From contig JAQWHM010000021.1 in assembly GCA_029249345.1 (NCBI GenBank), positions 1-64,000 on the forward strand: a stretch of 64,000 nucleotides of DNA, in the 5' to 3' direction. Positions 52,303 through 61,637 of this stretch are shown here, piece after piece (the first letter of the stretch is position 1; the number at the start of each line of letters is the position of its first letter). This stretch comes from UBA10348 sp002469915. Its GTDB lineage: Bacteria > Bacteroidota > Rhodothermia > Rhodothermales > UBA10348. Below the pieces are notes generated by a model. The model was not told where the DNA came from and did no database searches. It saw only the letters and a program-made list of their open reading frames with translations. Both the position numbers and the translations under genes were made by a program.

Positions 52303-52767
52303 ATGGATCTCGATCATCTGAGAGAGATACTCGATCTGGTTGCAGAAGCAGACGTGTCGGAAGTTGAAATTGAGGAAGAGGATCTTCGGGTCGTTATCCG
52401 AAAACATGCCCCTGTTGCGGCCATGCCTCCGCAGGTGACGTACACCACGGCACCAACCGTTGCCGCAGCGCCAGGCGCTCCGGCCGCTGCCGAGCCCGCA
52501 ACACCAGCTGCTGCATCCGCTCCAACTGGAACCGAAGTGCATGCGCCCATCGTAGGCACCTATTACGCAGCTTCCTCGCCTGATTCCGATCCCTTCATTA
52601 AAGTGGGTGATCGCGTTTCAACCGGAGATGTTCTTTGCATCATCGAAGCGATGAAGCTGATGAACGAAATTGAGAGTGAAGTCTCAGGTACGGTCGTCCA
52701 GATTCTCGTTGAAAATGGTACGCCAGTCGAATTTGATCAACCCTTATTCATCATCGATCCCAGCTGA
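52303..52767 (+). CDS. accB: Biotin carboxyl carrier protein of acetyl-CoA carboxylase
   Basis: A 154-residue BCCP. The biotinyl domain occupies about 76-154 and contains EAMKLM with Lys118 as the biotinylation site. An Ala/Pro-rich linker (about 45-75) connects it to an N-terminal helix (MDLDHLREILDLVAE). It carries carboxyl groups between biotin carboxylase and the carboxyltransferase in fatty-acid synthesis. accC follows 22 bp later; accA and accD are not in the window. Confidence 0.96.
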   Translation: MDLDHLREILDLVAEADVSEVEIEEEDLRVVIRKHAPVAAMPPQVTYTTAPTVAAAPGAPAAAEPATPAAASAPTGTEVHAPIVGTYYAASSPDSDPFIKVGDRVSTGDVLCIIEAMKLMNEIESEVSGTVVQILVENGTPVEFDQPLFIIDPS

Positions 52768-52789
52768 TTAGGGACAAATCCACGAGTTC

Positions 52790-54148
52790 GTGATAAATAA
52801 AGTACTGATCGCAAATAGGGGCGAAATCGCTCTACGCGTCATCCGGACCTGTCACGAGATGGGGCTAAAAACGGTGGCTGTGTATTCCACGGCAGACCGG
52901 GACTCTTTACACGTACGGTTTGCTGATGAAGCCGTTTGTATCGGCCCACCAGCGGGAAAAGATTCCTACCTGAGATTTGACCGAATCATTGCAGCTGCAG
53001 AGGTAACTGGGGCGGACGCGATCCATCCTGGTTACGGTTTTCTTGCTGAAAACGCTGACTTTTCGGCCATCTGCCAAGACCATGATATCAAGTTTATCGG
53101 ACCAGCTCCAGAAACTATTCGCCTGATGGGAGACAAGAGCTTAGCTAAGGACACGATGTCTGCAGCTGGCGTGCCAGTCGTTCCCGGATCCGACGGTGTG
53201 GTCAGTAGCGCCCAAGAAGGTGCACGGATAGCTGAAGAGATTGGATACCCCGTAATCGTCAAGGCTAGCGCTGGCGGTGGTGGACGCGGAATGCGGATGG
53301 TTGAGAAGCCGAAAGATTTTGTTTCTCTCTTCAACACAGCTAGCAACGAAGCACTGGCAGGCTTTGGAAGTGGTGAGTGCTACGTAGAAAAGTTCGTCTC
53401 TGGCCCTCGCCATGTGGAGATTCAATTACTAGGAGACGGCAAAGGTAATGTGCTTTCGTTCGGTGAACGGGAGTGCTCCATCCAGCGCCGACATCAAAAA
53501 CTATTGGAAGAGTCTCCTTCTCCAGTGGTCTCTGCCGAATTAAGGGCGCAAATGAGTGATGCGGCCATAAAGGGTGCTAAGGCAGTGAATTACGAAGGAG
53601 CCGCGACGGTTGAGTTTTTGCTAGACGACCAAGGCAACTTCTATTTCATGGAAATGAATACCCGAATCCAGGTTGAACATCCTGTTACGGAAGAAGTCGC
53701 TGATTGCGATTTAGTGGAATACCAAATTAGAGTTGCTCAAGGCGAGGGCATTTCCGAACGGGAAATAAAGCTAGAAGGGCACGCCATTGAATGCCGAATC
53801 AATGCAGAGAATCCATTCAAAAACTTCTCCCCTTCCCCTGGTACGATCACAGCATTTCATCCTCCAGGAGGGCATGGTGTCCGAGTAGACACTCACGTTT
53901 ATACTGGGTATAAAATCCCTCCTCACTACGATTCGATGATTGCTAAGCTCATTGTGCGCGCTCGCACGCGAGAGTTGGCTATCCAAAAAATGATCCGTGC
54001 CTTAGACGAGTTTGTCGTTGAAGGTGTACACACTACTATTCCGTTTCATCAGCAGTTGCTGAGAGACGACCGTTTCCGCCGGGGAGAGTTCGACACGCGC
54101 TTCCTGGAATCATTCACGCTTGAAGAAAAGAACGATGAACTTTCCTGA
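52790..54148 (+). CDS. accC: Biotin carboxylase
   Basis: A 452-residue ATP-grasp biotin carboxylase, carboxylating the biotin on AccB with bicarbonate and ATP. Motifs: KVLIANRGEIALRVIRTC at the start, GYGFLAENADF, the ATP-binding KASAGGGGRGMRMV (glycine-rich loop), ECSIQRRHQKLLEESPS and EMNTRIQVEHPVTE. The start codon is GTG at 52790. It ends in FTLEEKNDELS and its last 14 nt overlap the gcvH start. Confidence 0.96.
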   Translation: MINKVLIANRGEIALRVIRTCHEMGLKTVAVYSTADRDSLHVRFADEAVCIGPPAGKDSYLRFDRIIAAAEVTGADAIHPGYGFLAENADFSAICQDHDIKFIGPAPETIRLMGDKSLAKDTMSAAGVPVVPGSDGVVSSAQEGARIAEEIGYPVIVKASAGGGGRGMRMVEKPKDFVSLFNTASNEALAGFGSGECYVEKFVSGPRHVEIQLLGDGKGNVLSFGERECSIQRRHQKLLEESPSPVVSAELRAQMSDAAIKGAKAVNYEGAATVEFLLDDQGNFYFMEMNTRIQVEHPVTEEVADCDLVEYQIRVAQGEGISEREIKLEGHAIECRINAENPFKNFSPSPGTITAFHPPGGHGVRVDTHVYTGYKIPPHYDSMIAKLIVRARTRELAIQKMIRALDEFVVEGVHTTIPFHQQLLRDDRFRRGEFDTRFLESFTLEEKNDELS

Positions 54149-54515
54149 CGACCTGTACTACACGAAAGATCACGAATGGCTGAAAGTCGAGGGTTCGGAA
54201 GGAACCATCGGAATTACAGACTTCGCCCAATCAGAATTAGGTGATATCGTTTATGTAGATGTGGAGTCTCTTGACGATCACGTCGAACAAGACGGTGTTT
54301 TTGGTAGCGTGGAGGCAGTCAAAACTGTTTCAGACCTTTTTATGCCACTCGCCGGAAAGGTTACCGCATTCAATGAAGACCTCGAAGACAATCCAGAATC
54401 TGTTAACGATGATCCTTACGGCGCTGGCTGGTTGATCAAAATTACGCTGGATGACCCTTCACAGGTAGCTGAACTCCTTTCTGCAGCAGACTATGCCGCA
54501 ATGGTCGGCCACTAA
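54135..54515 (+). CDS. gcvH: Glycine cleavage system H protein
   Basis: A 126-residue lipoyl carrier that shuttles the aminomethyl group between GcvP, GcvT and the lipoamide dehydrogenase. The lipoyl lysine is Lys63 in GSVEAVKTVSD. Start ATG 54135 lies inside the end of accC (14-nt overlap); a longer frame from TTG 54120 adds no conserved residues. Its partner gcvP lies about 8 kb further on the same strand, so the glycine cleavage genes are scattered, and gcvT is not in the window. Confidence 0.95.
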   Translation: MNFPDDLYYTKDHEWLKVEGSEGTIGITDFAQSELGDIVYVDVESLDDHVEQDGVFGSVEAVKTVSDLFMPLAGKVTAFNEDLEDNPESVNDDPYGAGWLIKITLDDPSQVAELLSAADYAAMVGH

Positions 54516-54526
54516 ACTTTTAGCAC

Positions 54527-56095
54527 ATGCATCAACGTATCGTCATTCTGGATTTCGGGTCGCAGTTCACCCAATTGATTGCGAGACGAATTCGGGAGGC
54601 TGGGGTTTATTCAGAAATTTATCCTTGCACCGCACCTGCCGCGGACATTGCTGCATTGCATCCGAACGGCATCATTCTTTCGGGCGGGCCTTCCTCCGTT
54701 TATGACGAAGGTGCACCGCAACTACATGCCGGATTGCTCGATCTTACGCTAGAAGATGGCTCACCCGTCCCTATTCTGGGAATTTGCTACGGGCTCCAGG
54801 CAATGGCCCATTCACTTGGAGGAGAAGTCCAACCCGCATCTAAAAGAGAATTTGGTCGCGCGGGTATTCAAGTGGACAGTAATACCCGCTTGTTTGAGGG
54901 CATTCCAGAGGGATCCAATGTTTGGATGAGTCACGGCGACCATATGACCCGTCTGCCGGATGGGTTTGAAGTTATTGCCCATACATCGAACGCGCCGATA
55001 GCGGCAGTTCGGTCTACCGAACTGCCGCATTATGGAGTGCAGTTCCATCCAGAAGTTCACCATTCCGAATACGGAAAGCAGATCCTAGAGAACTTTGCTC
55101 TCAAGATCTGTGCCTGCTCAGGAGATTGGTCAGCCGCATCATTTATTGATGAGAAAAAAGAGGAAATCCGAAAGGAAGTGGGCGATGACCACGTCATCCT
55201 AGGACTTTCCGGCGGAGTGGATTCCTCAGTCGCCGCCGTGTTGCTACACGAAGCAATTGGAGACCAGCTAACCTGCATTTTTGTAAACAATGGTCTCCTT
55301 AGAAAAGGCGAGTGGGAGCAAGTTCAGAATACCTTTCGGGATCACTACAGTCTCCGCTTGAAAGCGATTGATGCCAGCGATCTTTTTCTAGACCGACTCG
55401 AAGGTGTGGTCGATCCTGAAGAAAAACGAGTCATCATTGGTAATACGTTCGTCGAAGTCTTTGAGCAAGGGAAACACGAAATCGTGGACGAACTCGGTAC
55501 CAAACCAAAATTCCTGGCTCAAGGCACACTTTATCCGGACGTAATTGAAAGCATCTCTTTCAAAGGTCCTTCGGCAACCATCAAAACCCATCATAATGTG
55601 GGTGGCTTACCAGAAGAAATGGAATTTGAAGTCATCGAGCCCTTTCGTGAGCTGTTCAAAGATGAAGTAAGGGCCATTGGCCGCATCCTGAACGTTCCAG
55701 AAAGCATTGTGGGACGTCATCCTTTCCCTGGTCCCGGTCTTGGCATTCGTGTTATCGGCCCTGTAACTCGGGAAGACGTTGCCATTCTGCAAGAAGCTGA
55801 TCACATTTTCATCTCGGAGTTGCACAACTTCGGGTTGTATGACGAAGTGTGGCAAGCATTTGCCGTCCTTCTGCCTGTACAAACAGTGGGGGTGATGGGT
55901 GATGAGCGCACGTATGAAAACGTGTGTGCCCTCCGGGCTGTATCGAGCGTAGATGGTATGACGGCAGACTGGTCTCGATTGCCAAACGATTTCCTAGCTC
56001 ATGTTTCAAACCGGATTGTAAACGAAATCCGCGGTATCAACAGGACGGTATACGATATCAGTTCGAAGCCGCCGGCCACAATCGAATGGGAGTAA
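54527..56095 (+). CDS. guaA: GMP synthase (glutamine-hydrolysing)
   Basis: A 522-residue enzyme converting XMP to GMP. The class I glutamine amidotransferase domain (1-195) has the nucleophile Cys87 in LGICYGLQ and His in QFHPEVHHS. The ATP pyrophosphatase P-loop is GLSGGVDSSVAA (about 224-235). The C-terminal dimerisation domain with PFPGPGLGIRVIG and the ending KPPATIEWE is complete. gcvH precedes it by 11 bp, and the next gene starts inside its last codons. Confidence 0.97.
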   Translation: MHQRIVILDFGSQFTQLIARRIREAGVYSEIYPCTAPAADIAALHPNGIILSGGPSSVYDEGAPQLHAGLLDLTLEDGSPVPILGICYGLQAMAHSLGGEVQPASKREFGRAGIQVDSNTRLFEGIPEGSNVWMSHGDHMTRLPDGFEVIAHTSNAPIAAVRSTELPHYGVQFHPEVHHSEYGKQILENFALKICACSGDWSAASFIDEKKEEIRKEVGDDHVILGLSGGVDSSVAAVLLHEAIGDQLTCIFVNNGLLRKGEWEQVQNTFRDHYSLRLKAIDASDLFLDRLEGVVDPEEKRVIIGNTFVEVFEQGKHEIVDELGTKPKFLAQGTLYPDVIESISFKGPSATIKTHHNVGGLPEEMEFEVIEPFRELFKDEVRAIGRILNVPESIVGRHPFPGPGLGIRVIGPVTREDVAILQEADHIFISELHNFGLYDEVWQAFAVLLPVQTVGVMGDERTYENVCALRAVSSVDGMTADWSRLPNDFLAHVSNRIVNEIRGINRTVYDISSKPPATIEWE

Positions 56096-57543
56096 ATACC
56101 CTAAGATTCAGTCTTCTGCTTTTAATTCTGGCACTCGCCGGGACGATTTCCGCGCGCGCGCAGTACAGCGTTGGAATTCCTTCTATCCAGGAAGCCGATT
56201 CACTCCTTAGCGTGGGTATCAGAGCGTTCGACCAAGGTCGTTATGAGACTGCTCGATCAACGTTTGACCGGATCCTGACTGAATTTGAAGACAATGCTGC
56301 AACCACAACTGCCGTTCTATTCGCAGCGAAATCAGCTTACCGAACAGCCGAGTATCCCGAGGCCCGCGCATATTTGAGCGGTTTTACCGGAGCCTATCCT
56401 TCCAGTGGATACGTAGATGATGCAGCTCTTTTGGATGAAATGACGCTTCAGGCATCTGGAAACACGGAGGATTTGATTACCAATGTGGGCGTGATTCTTT
56501 CCTTATCAGAGGATGAAAGAGCAGCTACTCAAGAAATGTTCAATGGGGTTCGGTTGGCCATTGAAGCACATAATCGACTAGGCAAGGACACGCCTATTCG
56601 AATGATTTATCGAGATATTGAAGGCGGTGCAACGGCAGCGCGTCGGGCCATGCAAGAACTAGCGTCCGAAGATGTAGCGTTTGTCATTGGCACCTTGTTT
56701 AGCGAAGAAGCCATTGCAGCAGCCCAAGAAGCAGAACGCACCAAAACTGTTTTCCTAGCTCCTCTTGCCACAGATGAACGAGTAGCTGAAAATAAGAGCT
56801 TCACCTTCCAGGCGAATCCCAGCATGTCGGTGCGCGGAGCAGCCATGGCCCGTTTCGCAGTAAATGGACTTCGACTGGATTCGCTAGCAGTTATCATTGC
56901 AGACGATGATCGTAATATTTCTGAAAAGCTGTCTGATGGATTTGTTGAAGAGGCTTCTCGGTTAGGCGCTGAAACCTTGCTGGTCTCCATTTTGCCGGAT
57001 GAAAGTTCACTCTATCAGCTAGCCGACGAGTTTCCTTCCGACACGCTGAATGATGTGCAAGCCGTATATATCCCGATCGTTTCTAATGAGCCCATTAAAA
57101 CGGCTGGGGCGGTGATGTCCAACCTGGATCGTATAACCCGGCTTCTCTTTTCGGATTTTGGGACATCTACGCGTGCCGTTCGCATTCTTGGAAACGCATC
57201 ATGGCATGATTTACCTCAGTTAACTCACGCTTCAAATTACACCGCGACGTACGGAAACGACTTTTTGCTTCGGTTGGAAACGACAGCTTATCAGGAGTTA
57301 GTTTCATCCTTCAATGAGCTTTCTGGCCACGCTCCGGGACGACTGGGTGTGACGGGCTATGATGTGACTACGTTTGCACTGGAGGCCCTATTTTCGGATT
57401 CTAGTCTGCCCCTTGAAGAGCTTCTAAGGCGTAAATCGCCCTTTGAAGGAGTCGGATTACGCATTCATTTTGACCAAAATAATGTGAACCAGGCCCTGTT
57501 TTATCATCGTTATCGGGATGGGAAACTGACCTTAATTCGATGA
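56086..57543 (+). CDS. LpoA-like protein: TPR region plus periplasmic-binding-protein domain
   Basis: A 485-residue exported protein. From ATG 56086 (overlapping the guaA stop by 10 nt) a signal peptide of about 26 residues ends in ARAQ. Residues 30-125 form two or three TPR-like helical pairs (GIRAFDQGRYETARSTFDRIL). The rest (about 135-485) is a type I periplasmic-binding fold of the branched-chain amino acid receptor family: IGVILSLS-like start (here VGVILSLSEDERAA), DIEGGATAARRAMQEL, FVIGTLFSEEAIAAAQ and FLAPLATDERVAENKSFTFQANPS. This order (TPR then binding fold) is that of LpoA, the outer-membrane activator of PBP1A; unlike LpoA there is no lipobox. Role in peptidoglycan synthesis is inferred only. 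A terminator follows. Confidence 0.8.
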   Translation: MGVNTLRFSLLLLILALAGTISARAQYSVGIPSIQEADSLLSVGIRAFDQGRYETARSTFDRILTEFEDNAATTTAVLFAAKSAYRTAEYPEARAYLSGFTGAYPSSGYVDDAALLDEMTLQASGNTEDLITNVGVILSLSEDERAATQEMFNGVRLAIEAHNRLGKDTPIRMIYRDIEGGATAARRAMQELASEDVAFVIGTLFSEEAIAAAQEAERTKTVFLAPLATDERVAENKSFTFQANPSMSVRGAAMARFAVNGLRLDSLAVIIADDDRNISEKLSDGFVEEASRLGAETLLVSILPDESSLYQLADEFPSDTLNDVQAVYIPIVSNEPIKTAGAVMSNLDRITRLLFSDFGTSTRAVRILGNASWHDLPQLTHASNYTATYGNDFLLRLETTAYQELVSSFNELSGHAPGRLGVTGYDVTTFALEALFSDSSLPLEELLRRKSPFEGVGLRIHFDQNNVNQALFYHRYRDGKLTLIR

Positions 57544-57588
57544 AACCTGACGGAACAGGCGGTCTCCCCTCTCGTTTTAATCTTCTGT

Positions 57589-57618
57589 GCCGAGCGGTCT
57601 CGTCGTTCGGCGTTTTTT
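57589..57618 (+). terminator. Rho-independent terminator
   Basis: GCCGAGC (57589-57595) pairs with GTTCGGC (57605-57611, one G-T pair) around a 9-nt loop, followed by G and six T. It ends the guaA/LpoA-like transcript. Confidence 0.75.
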
Positions 57619-57718
57619 GCACCAGTTGGTATTCAACCCGTTCAGCGAGCGAAAGAATACGTAAATGGTCCGCGCAAAAGCACTTCTTCTATCTATGATT
57701 CGCACCGACACCATCGCA

Positions 57719-58516
57719 ATGTTGAAACGACTTTCTCCATTCTTCCTCGCCATCCTTCTGGTCGGATGCGCCGGATCAGGAAGACTTCGGTATGATTCTC
57801 CTCAGGAAGCCTATGAAAAAGGCCTAGCACATTACGAAGATGGCGACTTCATGAAAGCCATAGAGATGTTGCAGGGAGCTTTTGATTTCGGAAGAACGCA
57901 TCAATGGGCAGCTGATGCACAACTACTGCTGGCTAAATCCTACCGCGCGAATAAGGAATACCTCCTTGCCGCTAACGAGTATACGCGCTTCATGCAAATC
58001 TATCGCTCCGACCCACGGGTTCCAGATGCAGAGTATGATCTAGCGATGACCTATTACGACAGATCTCCTTCGTTTCGGCTGGATCAAACCGATACCGAAC
58101 GCGCTATCGTGCAGTTTCAGCTGTTTATGACACGCTACAGCGATCACGCTTTGGTAGAAGATGCTATGTCTCGAATTATCGAACTGCGAGGAAAACTAGC
58201 CCACAAACAGTTTAATACCGCGCAGCTGTACGAACGCAGGGAGTTTTTCGAAGCTGCAGCCGTTTCTTACGAAGCTGTATTTGATCGCTATTACGATACA
58301 GATTGGGCAGACGATGCCTTGCTGGGTGCAATGAACGCATACCTCAAATATGCCCGTCTAAGTATTCGAGATCGACAGGAAGAGCGGCTCTTGTTGGCTG
58401 AAGCTAATTACGACCGATTGCTACAGATTTTCCCAGATAGCGATCTCGTGAAAACAGCCGAGTCCATTTATATCGAAGTACAATCCATGTTAAATGATCT
58501 CTCAGCCCGCTCATGA
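57719..58516 (+). CDS. bamD: Outer-membrane assembly lipoprotein BamD
   Basis: A 265-residue lipoprotein of the BAM complex, which inserts beta-barrel proteins into the outer membrane. From ATG 57719 the signal peptide is MLKRLSPFFLAILLVGC with Cys17 as lipidation site. Five TPR-like helical pairs follow, with the family patterns YEKGLAHYEDGDFMKAIEML, AQLLLAKSYRANKEY and FMTRYSDHALVEDAM. Alternative starts at 57665 and 57695 would add unneeded residues before the signal peptide. nadD overlaps its stop by 4 bp (ATGA). Confidence 0.9.
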   Translation: MLKRLSPFFLAILLVGCAGSGRLRYDSPQEAYEKGLAHYEDGDFMKAIEMLQGAFDFGRTHQWAADAQLLLAKSYRANKEYLLAANEYTRFMQIYRSDPRVPDAEYDLAMTYYDRSPSFRLDQTDTERAIVQFQLFMTRYSDHALVEDAMSRIIELRGKLAHKQFNTAQLYERREFFEAAAVSYEAVFDRYYDTDWADDALLGAMNAYLKYARLSIRDRQEERLLLAEANYDRLLQIFPDSDLVKTAESIYIEVQSMLNDLSARS

Positions 58517-59088
58517 AACGGGTGGGGATTTTGGGCGGTACGTTTGATCCGCCGCACAGGGGTCATCTGACGCTAGCCCTAGAGGCACTGCAAGAATTGG
58601 ATTTGGATCAGGTTGTGTGGATGCCTGCGGCGGTTTCCCCCCACAAAATGGGTCAGCACATCACGGCAGGTTCGGATCGCTTAGAAATGGTCCGCTTAAT
58701 GACGGCCCAAAACGAGCATTTTTCGACGGATGATCGTGAAATGAATCGACCGGGACCTTCGTTTACGATCGATACACTCGAAGAATTGGGATGTGAATGG
58801 GCCGAAACAGAGCTCTTCCTGATTTTGGGAGAAGATAGCTTGCGATCATTCGAACGGTGGCAACGTCCAAACGATATTCGTCGCCTTACCAAACTGGTCG
58901 TTTATCGGAGACTAGATTCAGGTATAGATCAACTCCCTGAACATGATATCTTGCTCACGGGCTCACCGGTATCTATATCAAGTACAGAGATTAGGAACCG
59001 CATACATCGGGGCCAGGCTATAGATCACCTTGTGATCTCCGAAGTCGAGGCATATATACATGCCCACGGGTTGTATCTTTCAAGCTGA
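58513..59088 (+). CDS. nadD: Nicotinate-nucleotide adenylyltransferase
   Basis: A 191-residue NAD-biosynthesis enzyme, joining nicotinate mononucleotide and ATP. The nucleotidyltransferase motif GGTFDPPHRGHL lies at residues 8-19, VWMPAAVSPHK near 36-46, and the ISSTEIRNRIHRG signature near the end. The reading frame overlaps bamD by 4 bp, so translation is coupled. Confidence 0.95.
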   Translation: MKRVGILGGTFDPPHRGHLTLALEALQELDLDQVVWMPAAVSPHKMGQHITAGSDRLEMVRLMTAQNEHFSTDDREMNRPGPSFTIDTLEELGCEWAETELFLILGEDSLRSFERWQRPNDIRRLTKLVVYRRLDSGIDQLPEHDILLTGSPVSISSTEIRNRIHRGQAIDHLVISEVEAYIHAHGLYLSS

Positions 59089-59108
59089 AACCTGAATTCA
59101 GATCCCCT

Positions 59109-60734
59109 ATGCTTTCACCTCCCGAGCGTCTGCGAGATCGCATAGCTCAACTGATTTTTCCGCGCATTGGTTCAAACATGAACCCCTCCATTTCGGTGGA
59201 AGAGGATGCTGATCGTATTGAAAGACTGCTGGATGAATACCCCATTGGTGGATTGTGCCTTTTTAATGGGGATCGCATTCGCACTCCGCAGACCTTAGCA
59301 CGGCTACAGAGTCGATCCAAATATCCACTCCTCATTGGCACGGATATGGAGCGAGGACTTGGGCAACAATTGAAAGGGGCCACGGTTTTCCCTCACGCGA
59401 TGGCCTTTCAGGCTTGTGGAGAGCAACAAGATGAAGACCTGCTGGAGGCATCTGCCCGTGCCGCTGCTCGTGAGGCACTAGCTGCCGGACTGCATATCAG
59501 CTTTTCCCCCGTGGCGGATATCAACTCCAATCCCCGAAACCCCATCATCTCTACCCGAGCGTTTGGGTCTACACCAGAGACTGTATCTAGGTTACTGCGC
59601 GCCTACCTCAGAGGCTGCCGAGCCGAGGGTTTGTTTGCAACAGCAAAACACTTTCCTGGACACGGGGACACCGATGTCGATTCGCATGAAGCGTTGCCTA
59701 TCGTCGATCGATCCCGATCACACATGGATGAGTTGGAACTAGCGCCTTTCAAAACCGCAATATCGTCAGGCGTTTCATTAATGATGACGGCCCACGTCGC
59801 GTATCCGAGCTTGGACCCAACGGGAATGGAGGCCACCCGATCGCGGTCCATTATGACCGATTTATTGCGTCACGAAATGGGATTCAAAGGTGTTGTTATT
59901 AGCGACAGCCTACTGATGGAAGGAGCTTCTCATCAAGGCGAGCACCCTGGAGAACGAGCCGCAGATCTTATCAGGGCGGGAATAGACATTCTGCTAGACA
60001 TTAAGGATGTCCCTGAAACAGTGGATTACTTAGTCACGCTCGTAACAACTGGCTACTTGGATAGGCGGTTAGTTGATGCGGCATTGGAACGAATCTGGAG
60101 TCTAAAAACCCGATTTGGAGCTCGGTTTGGACCGGGGGCCTTTATTGATCCCTCTCTTGCTCAACCCTTCTCCATCATTGCCTGTGATGAACACCGCGCC
60201 CTAGCCCATAAAATCGCAAGGGAAGCCATTCAATTGGCTGATCCTGAACATGGAAGGGTAAAGATCAAACCAACTCAACTAGCAGCCAAGAGTACGGCAT
60301 GCGTACTCGTTCGGCCTCACACTACGTACAATGATCCAACAGCTGCCCCGCTAAAAACATCCTTTCTTGAGAGCTTTCCGACCGGCGGCTATTTCGAAGT
60401 CCTTCCGGACACGCAAGACGATGAACTGGAAGATTTGAGCTTAGAATTAGAATCTTTCACCAATGTGATCATTGCCGTAATCGTGAAACCGGCAGCGTGG
60501 CACAAGTTTGGACTTTTGCCCTCTCAAGCAGCCTTCGTTCGCGAAATGACGAGCCAACAGGAAGTGATTTTAGTTGCGCTGGGCAGCCCTATCGTGCTTG
60601 CAGATTTTCCCGATGCATCAAGCTCTATTTGCGCATTCAGCGATGTCGAGCCCTCCATGCTTGCGCTGGTTGATTTTTTGAAAAAGCATGAAATTGATCC
60701 GCTCCACCAATCGTATTCTTTGCATTCCAGTTGA
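59109..60734 (+). CDS. Glycoside hydrolase family 3 (NagZ-type beta-N-acetylhexosaminidase)
   Basis: A 541-residue GH3 enzyme without signal peptide, expected in the cytoplasm. The NagZ catalytic-loop motif KHFPGHGDTDVDSHEALP (about residues 179-196) with its His/Asp pair, and the nucleophile Asp in GVVISDSLLM (about 263), are present. NagZ splits N-acetylglucosamine from anhydro-muropeptides during peptidoglycan recycling. The protein is about 200 residues longer than E. coli NagZ; the extra C-terminal domain (about 370-541) resembles the GH3 C-terminal domain. Location beside bamD, nadD and a beta-lactamase-like gene supports an envelope-recycling role. Confidence 0.88.
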   Translation: MLSPPERLRDRIAQLIFPRIGSNMNPSISVEEDADRIERLLDEYPIGGLCLFNGDRIRTPQTLARLQSRSKYPLLIGTDMERGLGQQLKGATVFPHAMAFQACGEQQDEDLLEASARAAAREALAAGLHISFSPVADINSNPRNPIISTRAFGSTPETVSRLLRAYLRGCRAEGLFATAKHFPGHGDTDVDSHEALPIVDRSRSHMDELELAPFKTAISSGVSLMMTAHVAYPSLDPTGMEATRSRSIMTDLLRHEMGFKGVVISDSLLMEGASHQGEHPGERAADLIRAGIDILLDIKDVPETVDYLVTLVTTGYLDRRLVDAALERIWSLKTRFGARFGPGAFIDPSLAQPFSIIACDEHRALAHKIAREAIQLADPEHGRVKIKPTQLAAKSTACVLVRPHTTYNDPTAAPLKTSFLESFPTGGYFEVLPDTQDDELEDLSLELESFTNVIIAVIVKPAAWHKFGLLPSQAAFVREMTSQQEVILVALGSPIVLADFPDASSSICAFSDVEPSMLALVDFLKKHEIDPLHQSYSLHSS

Positions 60735-60740
60735 ATTATC

Positions 60741-61637
60741 ATGCGACTGCCCGTTTTTTGTATTGCGCTGTTTACCTCCCTCTCCATGCTGATGGCCGGT
60801 TGTTCGCCCCCCCCACTCAATGACATGACTGGCGATATTCAAACAATCATTGCTGATTACGAGGGAGCTACGGTGGCTGTCTCCATCTTGGATGCTTCTA
60901 AAGGATTTGAACTGCACATGGATGCCGATCGACTCTTCCATGCCGCCAGTACGATGAAGGTACCGGTGCTCATTGAACTCTATCGGCAAGCGGAATCAGG
61001 GAGGTTTAGCCTTTCCGACGAGGTCCTTTTGAAAAACGAGTTTCGATCCATTGTAGATGGATCACTCTTCCAAATCGAAGATGACTCGGACGATGCAATC
61101 TATGAGCAACTAGGCACTCCGATGGCGCTTGAGCAGCTTGCGTACAACATGATCACGGTGTCCTCAAACTTAGCTACTAACCTGCTGATTGATTTCCTCT
61201 CTGCTGACTCAGTGCAAACCACATCGGAGCGACTCGGTACGACCCACATGCAAACCATACGTGGCGTTGAGGATCTCAAAGCATTTGATCTGGGAATGAG
61301 CAATAAAGCTACTTCGAGAGATCTTGCCCTTCTCATGGAACTCCTCCGAACGGGAACAGCTGTATCAGTTGAGTCTGATGCCGCTATGCGAGAAATCTTG
61401 AATAACCAGGTTTTTCAAACTATGATACCATCCGGACTTCCTGCCGGTGTACGTGCCGCCCACAAAACAGGGTCAATTACCGCCATCCACCATGATGCTG
61501 CGATCATATACCCTCCTGATTCAGAGCCTTTTGTACTTGTTATTATGATTCAAGGACTCCAAGATCATGAAGCATCCTCTTTGCTGGGAAGTGAAATCAC
61601 TCGCTACGTGTATAAAAACCTGAGGGGTGATGCATGA
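60741..61637 (+). CDS. Class A beta-lactamase-fold serine hydrolase (lipoprotein)
   Basis: A 298-residue exported protein, 6 bp after the GH3 gene. The signal peptide ends in LMAGC with Cys21. The active-site motif is S70-T-M-K73 in HAASTMKVPV; the second motif is S-S-N in TVSSNLATNLL (SDN in true class A enzymes); the KTG motif is in AHKTGSI. The catalytic Glu region (E166 in class A) is not preserved in normal form: R-G-V-E-D-L, one residue out of register. It may therefore be a D,D-peptidase-like or esterase enzyme and need not hydrolyse beta-lactams. rnc starts within its last 4 bp. Confidence 0.82.
   Translation: MRLPVFCIALFTSLSMLMAGCSPPPLNDMTGDIQTIIADYEGATVAVSILDASKGFELHMDADRLFHAASTMKVPVLIELYRQAESGRFSLSDEVLLKNEFRSIVDGSLFQIEDDSDDAIYEQLGTPMALEQLAYNMITVSSNLATNLLIDFLSADSVQTTSERLGTTHMQTIRGVEDLKAFDLGMSNKATSRDLALLMELLRTGTAVSVESDAAMREILNNQVFQTMIPSGLPAGVRAAHKTGSITAIHHDAAIIYPPDSEPFVLVIMIQGLQDHEASSLLGSEITRYVYKNLRGDA

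Noticed and set aside
51566..54148. Aldehyde dehydrogenase and acc genes as a microcompartment operon
   Set aside because: The following genes are the ordinary efp-accB-accC group; no shell proteins or diol/ethanolamine enzymes are present.
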